NCBI GenBank assembly: GCA_964524965.1
Contig: CAZGDY010000009.1
Span: 1-25,946, forward strand
Source: Kmv34 sp964524965
GTDB taxonomy: Bacteria; Aerophobota; Aerophobia; Aerophobales; B3-G15
Direction of reading: 5' to 3'
Length of the DNA: 25,946 nucleotides
The notes beneath the pieces were generated by a model. It searched no databases and was not told the origin of the DNA. It worked only from the letters and a program-made list of their open reading frames with translations. Positions within the stretch are counted from its first letter, which is position 1, and every line of letters starts with the position of its first letter. The position numbers were made by a program, and so were the translations under genes. This document shows positions 7,849-14,511 of this stretch, piece by piece.

Positions 7849-9091
7849 CTTTATCTACCAGTTTTTTTAGATAATTTTTGTATATTGCTTCCCAACTGTA
7901 AAGTGAAATCACTCTTTTAAACATGGAAAAAGTAGATAATTTATCAAGGTAATTCAAAATTTTAGTAGTTATTTTAGGAATATCGTCTTTTAAATTTATC
8001 TTTAGGGCATAATCTTTTACTACTTCGCCAAGAGGTTCTACGTTAGTGCATACGATGGGTACTCGTTTTGCTCCTGCTTCAAGAAGAGGTATGCCAAATC
8101 CTTCTTGTATTGAGGTAACAAATAAAGCATCGCAGATGGAATAAAACTCTTTTATCTGTTTATAATTTAATTTTAAATTATAAGTTTTTTTCCAGTCAGA
8201 AAGAAATATAACTTCTTTTTCTATTTTAAGATCACGGCAAAGTTTATGAAGATAATCGAAATATTGGATTGTTTCAGGGTTATGAGGATCAGGGGGTGCT
8301 GTAATCATAAATTTGCATTTTTTACCTCTTTTTTCCATCTCCTTAGCCACTTTTATTCCCAATTCATAATTTTTTCGTTTGAGAATCCTGGAGGGAAAAA
8401 ACATTACTATATCAGATTCAAAGATACCCTTATCCCAGACAAACTTCCAAACCGAGTCAGAAATTTCTAAAAAGGATTTTAAATCTATTCCTCCCGGTAT
8501 TACCTGAATGAGTTCAGGGTTTACGGAAAAAAGCTTAGATAATTGTTTCTGGCGAAGTTTAGAAACAGCTATGTAAGTTGCCTTAGAGTTGAACTTAGCT
8601 AAAATATTCCAGGGGTATTGATCTGGTTTTGGTATATCTTTTTGATAGGCGGGATTAAGGAAAGTAGAATCATGACACCACAGATAAAATGTAATTTTAG
8701 AAGATAATTTTTCCATTATCTGTTTTAAAGCACAGCTAAAAGGGAGATTAAAATGCATAGTCATCACATTGTGAATTATGCATATTTCTACATCAGCAAG
8801 CTCTTTTTCCATTTTGGAAAAAATTTTCTCTTTTAATTGCTCAAATTTTTTTGGGACCTGTCCTTTTTTTAATTTTCCACTTAGGTCTTGTTCAAATAAT
8901 GTCAGAGAGCTTAACTCAGGTATTACCTTTACTTGAATTTCATTTTCCGCCTCACCGCTTCCACTAATTATCTTTATCCTGTAACCATTTTTAGATAAAA
9001 TCCTAGCGTGAGCCTGGATTATAATTTCTACTCCACCAATTACAGGGGGATAGCTATAATGGAGGATAGCTATTTTTCGATTGTGCATCAT
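7826..9091 (-). CDS. GT4-family glycosyltransferase, possibly acting on glucosylglycerate
   Basis: A 421-residue retaining GT-B glycosyltransferase. Residues 10-22 (HYSYPPVIGGVE) are the N-terminal glycine-rich loop, IPGGID is at 198-203, and the EGFGIPLLE motif places the E-x7-E pair at E330 and E338 for the nucleotide-sugar donor. No membrane segment is seen, so it is cytoplasmic. It lies 25 bases downstream of gpgS and overlaps the DUF763 gene. That position suggests it extends or modifies glucosyl-3-phosphoglycerate or glucosylglycerate, for example by mannosylation as in the mannosylglucosylglycerate pathway known from Petrotoga. Family assignment is firm; the substrate is inferred only from context. 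Either of two adjacent ATG codons could be the start; the SD is weak. Confidence 0.85.
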   Translation of the reverse strand: MMHNRKIAILHYSYPPVIGGVEIIIQAHARILSKNGYRIKIISGSGEAENEIQVKVIPELSSLTLFEQDLSGKLKKGQVPKKFEQLKEKIFSKMEKELADVEICIIHNVMTMHFNLPFSCALKQIMEKLSSKITFYLWCHDSTFLNPAYQKDIPKPDQYPWNILAKFNSKATYIAVSKLRQKQLSKLFSVNPELIQVIPGGIDLKSFLEISDSVWKFVWDKGIFESDIVMFFPSRILKRKNYELGIKVAKEMEKRGKKCKFMITAPPDPHNPETIQYFDYLHKLCRDLKIEKEVIFLSDWKKTYNLKLNYKQIKEFYSICDALFVTSIQEGFGIPLLEAGAKRVPIVCTNVEPLGEVVKDYALKINLKDDIPKITTKILNYLDKLSTFSMFKRVISLYSWEAIYKNYLKKLVDKDAKNRYR

Positions 9092-9116
9092 CTTGTCTGT
9101 TTGCCTAAAAGATTTT

Positions 9117-10103
9117 TTAGAGAAGATTTCTTTTTTTTCTATACTCTTCTATTTTTACCATGGGTTGTCTTTCTTTGAGGGTAAACTTTTCTCGCAGAAG
9201 AAAAATTTCTTCGCCTTTTGCTTTTACCAGATTGAAGTAATTTTCAATTTTTTTATTTATGGAAATGGTTTCCTGTTGTTGCAGGCGGGTAAAGAAAGTG
9301 TGGAGTATCGCAAAAGACATTCTACTTAAGTCCTCTAATCTACGGTTTCTGTGTATTCTTTTGTCAAGGTCCACTTGAGCCAGGGAAAAAAGGCCGTATT
9401 GTTCATATATATCAATTAAAAGTCCCACTTCTACACCGTATCCTACCCTGAAAGGTACGTTTTCCAAAATTTTTCTGCGTCCTGCGTACTCTCCTGAGAG
9501 AGGCTGGAGAAAACCTGATAGTTCCGGGAAAAAATTAGAAAGAAGAGGACGAACCAGTATTTCGGTAACTCTTCCTCCCCCAGAACGCCTCCTTCTACTA
9601 CCCATTTTTATGGGGCGCTCATAGAATCCTTTTACATAACAAATTTCATCAAATTCAAGCAAGGGCCCCAAAACCCCGTAGGCGAATTTGGGATGAAGAT
9701 TCTTAATGTCTGCATCCAGCCAGAGAATTATATCACCTTCTAGAAGATAAAGACTTTTCCAGAGATTCTCTCCTTTACCTTGTGCCTGCCCACAACCAGG
9801 AAGACAATCTGCTGCTGCGTATGTTTTTGCTCCGGCTTTTTGGGCAATATTTAAGGTGTCGTCAGTTGATCCACTGTCTACAATTGCTATTTCATCTATG
9901 AGAGGATAGTTTATTTGGAGCTCATTCTTCATAATCTCAATTTCTTTTCCTATGGTTGCTTGTTCGTTTAAAGTAGGAAAAACAAGGCTTATTTTTATTC
10001 CTTTTTTTTCTTTTAACCTTACCAGATTTTTTATATCCGAGAAACGACTGTGGTGAAAAGTATGGGTTTTAATCCAGCGATCTAAATTTTCTTGCCAAAC
10101 CAA
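9117..10103 (-). CDS. gpgS: Glucosyl-3-phosphoglycerate synthase
   Basis: A GT81-family enzyme that transfers glucose from an NDP-glucose to 3-phosphoglycerate, giving glucosyl-3-phosphoglycerate, the precursor of glucosylglycerate. Matches to mycobacterial GpgS run along its length: FPTLNE, DSGSTDD, QGKGENLWKSL, the D-x-D in LDADI, then KGFYERP, SGGGRVTEILVRPLL, LQPLSGEYAGRR, GYGVEVGLLIDIYE and HRNR. The likely start is TTG at 10103-10101, because AAGGAGG (10112-10118) then sits 8 bases upstream. The longer GTG reading from 10112 would begin inside the SD itself. The protein is then 328 residues. It is first in an operon with a GT4 enzyme and DUF763. The phosphatase (GpgP) that usually finishes glucosylglycerate is not in the window. 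Confidence 0.93.
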   Translation of the reverse strand: MVWQENLDRWIKTHTFHHSRFSDIKNLVRLKEKKGIKISLVFPTLNEQATIGKEIEIMKNELQINYPLIDEIAIVDSGSTDDTLNIAQKAGAKTYAAADCLPGCGQAQGKGENLWKSLYLLEGDIILWLDADIKNLHPKFAYGVLGPLLEFDEICYVKGFYERPIKMGSRRRRSGGGRVTEILVRPLLSNFFPELSGFLQPLSGEYAGRRKILENVPFRVGYGVEVGLLIDIYEQYGLFSLAQVDLDKRIHRNRRLEDLSRMSFAILHTFFTRLQQQETISINKKIENYFNLVKAKGEEIFLLREKFTLKERQPMVKIEEYRKKRNLL

Positions 10104-10142
10104 AGTTACCACCTCCTTAAACTTTATTATTTATATTATTTC

Positions 10143-10171
10143 ATTATAAGGGAATAATAAAATAGCGTCAA
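10143..10171 (-). promoter_or_regulatory. Strong predicted promoter of the gpgS operon
   Basis: On the minus strand TTGACG (10166-10171), a 17-base spacer and TATAAT (10143-10148). The leader would be about 30 bases. Confidence 0.75.
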
Positions 10172-10496
10172 TTTATTATTCACCTCATTTATTAAAAAAT
10201 CCTCTTGGTCTTTACCACTCACCGACGTATTTTTTAACGTTTCTCTGGTGAATATAGACTAACACTGAATATTGATTCCCCTGAATAAATGATGCCATTT
10301 TGGAAAACATAGAAATTTTAAGAGGTAACAAAAGGATGGTTAGAATGGAAATTTTCATTGTGGACAATACGGCTTTTAAACTAACTGTTCTAGGTTACTA
10401 TTTTAGTTAAATCTAGATTTTTTCCTTAATTAGGACAGAATTTTGTTGGAAATTCTATCCACTTGGAATTTCCCATAGATTAATTTCGAAAAACGC
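10172..10496. other. Intergenic region with no clear gene
   Basis: It holds a second copy of the 14-mer ATTTTTTAACGTTT (10229-10242), flanked by inverted TATTCACC/GGTGAATA arms. There is also a 24-codon plus-strand reading frame at 10336-10410 with a weak purine-rich leader, which I do not regard as a convincing gene. A stem-loop lies near the barrel gene's end. Confidence 0.4.
10433..10460 (-). terminator. Stem-loop downstream of the barrel gene, possible terminator
   Basis: Eleven-base arms (10433-10443 and 10450-10460) with a 6-base loop. The one imperfect position is a G-U pair in the minus-strand RNA and an A-C mismatch in the plus-strand RNA, so it favours the minus transcript. It lies 37 bases past the stop. 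The sequence after it is A-rich, not T-rich, so termination is uncertain. Confidence 0.4.
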
Positions 10497-12392
10497 TCAG
10501 AAGCTATACGTGAACTGCAGAGAAATAACTTCAGTGCTTTCAGTTTCTTTTCTTTGTGTTTTTCTATAGTGAAGCAATAAATCAAGAGTCTCGGATATTT
10601 TTTGTTCTATCGAGAGAAAGTAAGATAGACTCTTGCTGTCCTTTTTTAAAACAGAGGGTGCGATATATCGTTTAGTTATATAATCGCTACCAACATTACA
10701 AAATGTATCAGCCCATAAATTGTGTTTCATCTCTAAATTGAGAGTATTATATGTAAAATTATTGTCAGAATTATTCTGGTACTGTTTAAACGAGTATGTA
10801 TTTTTTAGAATTACCTTAGTGGTGCAGAATGGTTTTGTTTTAAAACCAATCTTAACGGAGTATTTATCGAAATTGTTGTCTACGTCAAAAGCGAATTTCT
10901 TTGCCAGGTATTCGCATTTCAGTTCCAGCCAATTGTTTTGACCAAATGTATGTTCTAATTTTCCACACACAGTGTTTTGTATATAGCTATTTGTGCCAGA
11001 GCTAAGATAGTTCTTTGTTATATAGGTATCTTTAAAAATGAATTTGGTCTGTGCAGATAATTTCCATCCTAAATCAGCTATGATATGATTGTCAAAATAG
11101 TTATTATTGCTATTTTTTATGAAATGAACGCCGGTGAAGTGGTTACTCAATGTTAAGCGAAGAATTTGCGAAAGCGTGTGATTAATAGTAGTCCTGGTAA
11201 TATTTTTTTGATAACTTCGATTAAAATCCCCAGGATAGTTCCTTGTGTCATAGGTGCCAGCGAGAACAAGATTAGTCTTTTCGCTAAGGTGATGGGTTAA
11301 TAAAAACTCAGCTTTAATTTGATTAAGATCTTTGTTTGTACTGTCAGGGTATATCCGACTCATAAGTTTTGTTTTCATGTTAAGATTTGTTTTCCTACTA
11401 AATTTATGCCTAAATCCTAACTTTGTTATGTTTTCACCATTATTATCTTCACTGCTCCCGGGATAATTGACATAAGAAGAAATATTGGAAATCTTTAGTG
11501 CGGTAATTGAAGAAACTTGGTAGTCAAGCGCGATGTGGGTGGAGTTCTGCAGATTATTGTTTTCGGTATCGATTTGATTCTCGTCGATGTAATAATTATG
11601 ATCTATTGTAAGGTTGATGTTATCTCTAAGGTTGTACCGGAGATGACCGGAAAAATATTGTTCTGAGAAATTATCTTCACCTGTAGTGTAAGATAGATTA
11701 GCTTCAAGACCAGCATTAGTTTTAGGAGCGAGTTCGGCATTAAGACCAGTTATTACACTCCTAGAAATGAATTGTTTTTTACTTGAACTTCTGGTTTGCA
11801 ATATGCTGGTGACTACAGATAGATAGCCAGTTAGAATTAAGATGGGTTTTGTATTTTTGATGATATATCCATAAGATACGTAAGTATTGTTAGTTTCCCC
11901 CACAGTTTTCTGAATCTCCACCCAGAGCTCCTCTATGTCCGATAAGATACTTTCCAATTCAAAAAAGATATCCCTTGATTCTGGTAATTTTCCCCCCGAT
12001 GTATCATATTTGTCTTTGGTGTCGTTATAGATCATCTGAGCTAAATTATAGAGATTTTGCATTTCCTCTAACGTATTAGCGAATAGGAAGAGATATTTTG
12101 CTGTCTCAAGATAGATTTTTTGTGCTTCTTTGGTTTGGCCGGTGATATATGTCTTTTTTACCTTTTCCATTGCTTCTTCCATCGAGAACTTGTTTTGCTG
12201 TAAGTTTAATTCCAAAATTTTCATTTCAGAAAATATGAGAGTGAGACGTTCAGTTGCTTCTTGAACATATTGATTTATTGAATTATCAGGAACTTCAAAA
12301 GAAATGGCAATTCCAGAAGTAGTAATTAATATAAGCATAAATGGTAATATGAAAGCCAGGATTATTGTTGGGATTTTCTGAATAGTTTTCAT
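10497..12392 (-). CDS. Predicted outer-membrane beta-barrel protein with helical N-terminal domain
   Basis: A 631-residue protein. Residues 1-31 are a signal sequence with a long hydrophobic core. Residues about 35-180 are predicted mainly helical (heptad-like Leu/Ile, rich in Glu and Lys) and would lie in the periplasm. From about 205 to the end it is a series of short alternating polar/hydrophobic strands with Tyr, Asn and Thr, including repeated forms such as LRYNLRDNINLTIDHNYY and the turn-rich NNNY stretches. It ends in LQFTYSF, with the terminal Phe expected for outer-membrane insertion. I do not recognise a named family; it resembles uncharacterised barrels built from many paired strands. 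It may have its own promoter (12441-12469) or be read from the riboswitch-controlled gene upstream. The SD is weak and the leader contains a hairpin. Confidence 0.75.
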   Translation of the reverse strand: MKTIQKIPTIILAFILPFMLILITTSGIAISFEVPDNSINQYVQEATERLTLIFSEMKILELNLQQNKFSMEEAMEKVKKTYITGQTKEAQKIYLETAKYLFLFANTLEEMQNLYNLAQMIYNDTKDKYDTSGGKLPESRDIFFELESILSDIEELWVEIQKTVGETNNTYVSYGYIIKNTKPILILTGYLSVVTSILQTRSSSKKQFISRSVITGLNAELAPKTNAGLEANLSYTTGEDNFSEQYFSGHLRYNLRDNINLTIDHNYYIDENQIDTENNNLQNSTHIALDYQVSSITALKISNISSYVNYPGSSEDNNGENITKLGFRHKFSRKTNLNMKTKLMSRIYPDSTNKDLNQIKAEFLLTHHLSEKTNLVLAGTYDTRNYPGDFNRSYQKNITRTTINHTLSQILRLTLSNHFTGVHFIKNSNNNYFDNHIIADLGWKLSAQTKFIFKDTYITKNYLSSGTNSYIQNTVCGKLEHTFGQNNWLELKCEYLAKKFAFDVDNNFDKYSVKIGFKTKPFCTTKVILKNTYSFKQYQNNSDNNFTYNTLNLEMKHNLWADTFCNVGSDYITKRYIAPSVLKKDSKSLSYFLSIEQKISETLDLLLHYRKTQRKETESTEVISLQFTYSF

Positions 12393-12401
12393 TTGTCATC
12401 A

Positions 12402-12439
12402 CGGGTAGATTGGGACCAAAAGTTCTTTTCGTCTACCCG
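12402..12439 (-). other. Hairpin in the leader of the barrel gene
   Basis: CGGGTAGA (12402-12409) pairs with TCTACCCG (12432-12439), with an inner AAAAG/CTTTT stem. The inner end lies about 9 bases before the ATG at 12392, so folding could mask translation initiation. Confidence 0.35.
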
Positions 12440-12440
12440 A

Positions 12441-12469
12441 ATTATCCTGAGTCAATTGTATATACTCAA
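12441..12469 (-). promoter_or_regulatory. Possible promoter of the barrel gene
   Basis: On the minus strand TTGAGT (12464-12469), a 17-base spacer and GATAAT (12441-12446). The -35 is only a four-of-six match. Confidence 0.35.
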
Positions 12470-12534
12470 TCAGAGCCTTCTGAAGAGGTAGTTATTTGGT
12501 GTAGGTTTTTGCGGAAGTTATAATGATTGCAACG

Positions 12535-12610
12535 CAATCTAAGAACATAAAGGGGGAGCAATAGACAAAACGAAATATTATCCATCGCTCCCCTTTTGTC
12601 TATTAGATTG
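12535..12610. terminator. Compound inverted repeat between secreted-protein and barrel genes
   Basis: Outer arms CAATCTAA/TTAGATTG (12535-12542 and 12603-12610) enclose two further complementary pairs. One is the G-rich block 12549-12559 with 12587-12593 (GGGGAGC/GCTCCCC). The other is AATAGACAAAA (12560-12570) with TTTTGTCTATT (12594-12604). The two inner pairs cross, so they are mutually exclusive hairpins or a pseudoknot. A terminator role for the 12646-13143 transcript is plausible but there is no clean U-run. Confidence 0.45.
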
Positions 12611-12645
12611 TAATTCTACCTCTAATTCTATTTTTCCTACACAAG

Positions 12646-13143
12646 TTACTCTCCTGCCACCGGGATTGTGTAACTGAAGTACATGGCCCAGTTCTTGCTT
12701 GGCGGAATTTGGTTATCACCCTCGGCCCAGCCAGTTTCTTCCCAATAGATAGTCTCGATTACTTGGCCGCTATCATCCACAATTTCTTCTACAATTACAT
12801 CAGGGTTCATTAATTCCGCGTGTGCAGCAATATATAGAATATCACCTGCTTCTGCGCCAAGTTCTTCCAATGAGATAATGTATTCGCTTCCTTCCCCTTT
12901 GAATGGAAATCGCCCTGGTGCGCTTTTCAATGGTTCCTTTTTGCTCACGTAGAGATGAGTCTCTATCAACACCCAAGGGTCATTGGTTGTGTACGTAACA
13001 GTTAAGTTTTCGCCATCGTCACTGACGGTGACCTCACCTGCATCGATGGTTTTACCTGCCAACAAGGGTACTGAATCAGCTGCACATGGTAGTGCAACCA
13101 GTGTGAAAGCTATGGCCAATAGTAAGGGAACTAATTTTTTCAT
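12646..13143 (-). CDS. Small secreted beta-rich protein under riboswitch control
   Basis: A 165-residue protein with a clear signal peptide (MKKLVPLLLAIAFTLVALPCAADS, cleavage likely near residue 22). The mature part reads as one beta-sandwich-like domain: LLAGKTIDAGEVTVSDDGENL, VTYTTNDPWVLIETHLYVSK, APGRFPF, then GDILYIAAHAEL and a C-terminal strand. Similar small extracellular domains with the sequence pattern T-x-T-H-L-x-V and P-G-x-F-P occur in many secreted bacterial and archaeal proteins, without a function that I know of. The Cys in the signal region is not in a convincing lipobox, so it is probably released or surface-bound rather than a lipoprotein. AAAGGAG lies 9 bases before the ATG. 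The c-di-GMP riboswitch at 13513-13600 is 370 bases upstream on the same strand. Confidence 0.8.
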   Translation of the reverse strand: MKKLVPLLLAIAFTLVALPCAADSVPLLAGKTIDAGEVTVSDDGENLTVTYTTNDPWVLIETHLYVSKKEPLKSAPGRFPFKGEGSEYIISLEELGAEAGDILYIAAHAELMNPDVIVEEIVDDSGQVIETIYWEETGWAEGDNQIPPSKNWAMYFSYTIPVAGE

Positions 13144-13168
13144 AATAATTTTCTCCTTTTTAATCTCC

Positions 13169-13187
13169 TGTGATCAATTTGATCACA
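13169..13187. promoter_or_regulatory. Perfect 19-bp inverted repeat before the secreted-protein gene
   Basis: TGTGATCAA and TTGATCACA are separated by one base, 26 bases before the ATG and just upstream of the SD. In RNA the loop would be too tight for full pairing, so a protein operator is more likely than a hairpin. It lacks the six-base spacing of a CRP site. Confidence 0.45.
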
Positions 13188-13201
13188 TCCCTGAGGTACG
13201 A

Positions 13202-13258
13202 TCATTCACTGACACGGAAAACTCTTCCCCATTTCTCCTTTGGATATTTTTTTCTCAT
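13202..13258 (-). CDS. Possible 18-residue leader peptide
   Basis: ATG at 13258-13256 opens 18 basic-rich codons (MRKKYPKEKWGRVFRVSE) ending in TGA. A full AAGGAGG lies only two bases before it, closer than normal spacing, and another AAAGGAG lies within it at 13235-13241. It is on the riboswitch transcript between the terminator and the secreted-protein gene. It could be translated or could be chance. Confidence 0.2.
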   Translation of the reverse strand: MRKKYPKEKWGRVFRVSE

Positions 13259-13469
13259 CACCTCCTTTTGGTCGTTGAAATAAATGCGGTCTTATGGTAG
13301 ATTTGATAACTATCATCTTTGGGTTGTGATAGATGCACAAGAGTCTATCTTTAATTTAATAGGAGATTAGCGCAGAGGACCTGAAAATGATAATGAGATA
13401 ACTGGGGTGAGTTTAGAATTAGGAGAAGCAATGAAAGGTAGTGTAAGAGGTAAAAAATAGGTTGTAAGT

Positions 13470-13521
13470 AAAAAAGCTCATTTTTTCCTTAGAAGGGGAG
13501 TCTTTTACGTTAAAGAGCTTT
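13470..13521 (-). terminator. Expression-platform terminator of the c-di-GMP riboswitch
   Basis: In the minus-strand RNA, AAAGCUC (13515-13521) can pair with GAGCUUU (13473-13479), which is followed by U residues. A small CCUU/AAGG hairpin lies in the long loop. The 5' arm shares the GCUC that also makes the 3' side of the aptamer's P1 stem, so the two structures exclude each other. Confidence 0.5.
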
Positions 13522-13600
13522 GGCAGCCTGGCAATCACTCATTAATGACCCATAGCTTTGCGTTCCTACCTTTGCAGGTGGTTTGCCTTTGTCGGCTCTT
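13513..13600 (-). promoter_or_regulatory. Cyclic-di-GMP class I (GEMM-I) riboswitch aptamer
   Basis: The minus-strand RNA shows the GEMM-I consensus in order. P1 is AAGAGC (13595-13600) with GCUCUU (13513-13518). GGCAAACC is at 13580-13587. Next comes a hairpin ACCU-GCAA-AGGU with a GNRA tetraloop, then GGAACGCAAAGC (core 13555-13563), a second hairpin (GGGUCAUUAAUGA), and GCCAGGCUGCC ending at 13522. By eye alignment to Vibrio Vc2, the base equal to G20 is G (13587), A47 is A (13559) and C92 is C (13523). This predicts c-di-GMP rather than cGAMP binding. Its promoter is at 13640-13668 and it leads to the secreted protein at 13143. Confidence 0.9.
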
Positions 13601-13639
13601 GGATAATATAATATTTTCAATTATTTTCTATTATTAAAT

Positions 13640-13668
13640 AATATACGCTCTAAAAAAAATTTTGTCAA
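13640..13668 (-). promoter_or_regulatory. Promoter of the riboswitch transcript
   Basis: On the minus strand TTGACA (13663-13668), a 17-base spacer and TATATT (13640-13645). The start would be near 13633, about 33 bases before the aptamer, as expected for a riboswitch leader. Confidence 0.8.
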
Positions 13669-13776
13669 GGGTATGTTTTATTTATCCCTTCTTGTTTTCC
13701 CCAAAAACTGAAATTACAAGAATGATAACTTATTGTTTTTTTTGCTTGATAAAGAATTCCTGAATAATATCGGATT

Positions 13777-13862
13777 ACTCCCCGGTAATGTTTTACCGGA
13801 GTGGCTTAGCTATATTGGCCTGTTCCTTAAACAAATTTTTTCCCTTTTAGTATTTAGCTAAG
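13777..13862. other. Unexplained structured intergenic region
   Basis: A bulged hairpin, ACTC-CC-CGGTAA / TTACCGGAGT (13777-13802, loop TGTT), is followed by inverted CTTAGCTA/TAGCTAAG arms (13805-13812 and 13855-13862). It lies between the divergent riboswitch promoter and the RHH gene. There is no reading frame of note and no RNA family that I recognise. Confidence 0.4.
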
Positions 13863-13946
13863 GTACTTTTTTTTGATTCCGAATAATGTATAATCAATTA
13901 TTAAATTAACAAAATCTCGGAAAGAGAATGCCTGGTAAGATAAGTA

Positions 13947-13973
13947 TTGACATTTGAGCTTTTTCATTATACC
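13947..13973 (+). promoter_or_regulatory. Possible promoter of the RHH/MshEN-like gene
   Basis: TTGACA (13947-13952) with TATACC 15 bases later (13968-13973). The -35 is perfect but the spacer is short. Confidence 0.4.
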
Positions 13974-13999
13974 ATTGCGCTATGTACTGGGAGGTTGAG

Positions 14000-14320
14000 A
14001 TGCAGTTAAGTATTTATTACACAGAGGGAGATAACTGGCTCCTGGAAAAGACGCAGGAGAAAGCCCAGACCGAGAGAAGAAGTAGAAGTGCCGTAATTCT
14101 GACCATTTTAGAGGAGTATTTTAGCAGAGGGAGAAAAATTGGAGAAATTCTTTATAACATGGGGCATCTCTCTCAGGAAGATTTAATCAAGGCATTAGAA
14201 CTTAAAGAACAGGAAAAAGACCAACTTTTAGGAGAAATTCTCATTTTCCACAATTTCATTAGCAGAAGGAATCTCAAAAAAGCACTAGCTGTTCAGCAAA
14301 AAGTCAGTTTTAGTAACTAA
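14000..14320 (+). CDS. Ribbon-helix-helix protein with two GspE/MshEN-type repeats
   Basis: A 106-residue protein. Start at 14000 is chosen because GGGAGG (13989-13994) is 5 bases upstream; an ATG at 13982 in frame has no SD. Residues 1-43 read as a ribbon-helix-helix: an MQLSIYY strand, helix EGDNWLLEKTQEKAQ, the turn ERRSRS, and helix AVILTILEEYF. Residues 46-100 contain two repeats of the type found at the N-terminus of type II secretion/type IV pilus ATPases (GspE/PilB/MshE): KIGEILYNMGHLSQEDLIKAL (46-66) and LLGEILIFHNFISRRNLKKAL (76-96). In MshE such repeats bind c-di-GMP with an Arg at the first position; here the equivalents are K46 and L76, so binding is uncertain. It is divergent from the c-di-GMP riboswitch. 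Likely a small DNA-binding regulator. Confidence 0.7.
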   Translation: MQLSIYYTEGDNWLLEKTQEKAQTERRSRSAVILTILEEYFSRGRKIGEILYNMGHLSQEDLIKALELKEQEKDQLLGEILIFHNFISRRNLKKALAVQQKVSFSN

Positions 14321-14464
14321 GGATGATTGTTTTTGGGAAAGTCCATAGTTTAAAAGTCTTATTGTTGATGGGAGTTGTCTGATTCTTAAAGCGCAGGGTC
14401 AGGTTTTTAATATTTGGGATTAAGCATCTGGTTTGTTAGCCTACCAGGTAGATGTGACCTGTGC

Positions 14465-14492
14465 TTGATTCAAGAAGGGTTAGTCTTATAAT
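14465..14492 (+). promoter_or_regulatory. Promoter of tRNA-Pro
   Basis: TTGATT (14465-14470), a 16-base spacer and TATAAT (14487-14492), 19 bases before the tRNA 5' end. Confidence 0.6.
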
Positions 14493-14511
14493 TTCTATTT
14501 GTGATACTATC

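Noticed and set aside
9081..9329. Plus-strand reading frame across the gpgS end
   Set aside because: Antisense to gpgS and the GT4 gene, with low-complexity Phe-rich translation.
10336..10410. A 24-codon plus-strand small gene
   Set aside because: Weak SD, no similarity recognised, and it lies in a region with hairpins and a repeat.
13169..13187. CRP or FNR binding site
   Set aside because: The half-sites resemble TGTGA/TCACA, but the spacing is nine bases rather than six, and the FNR pattern does not fit.
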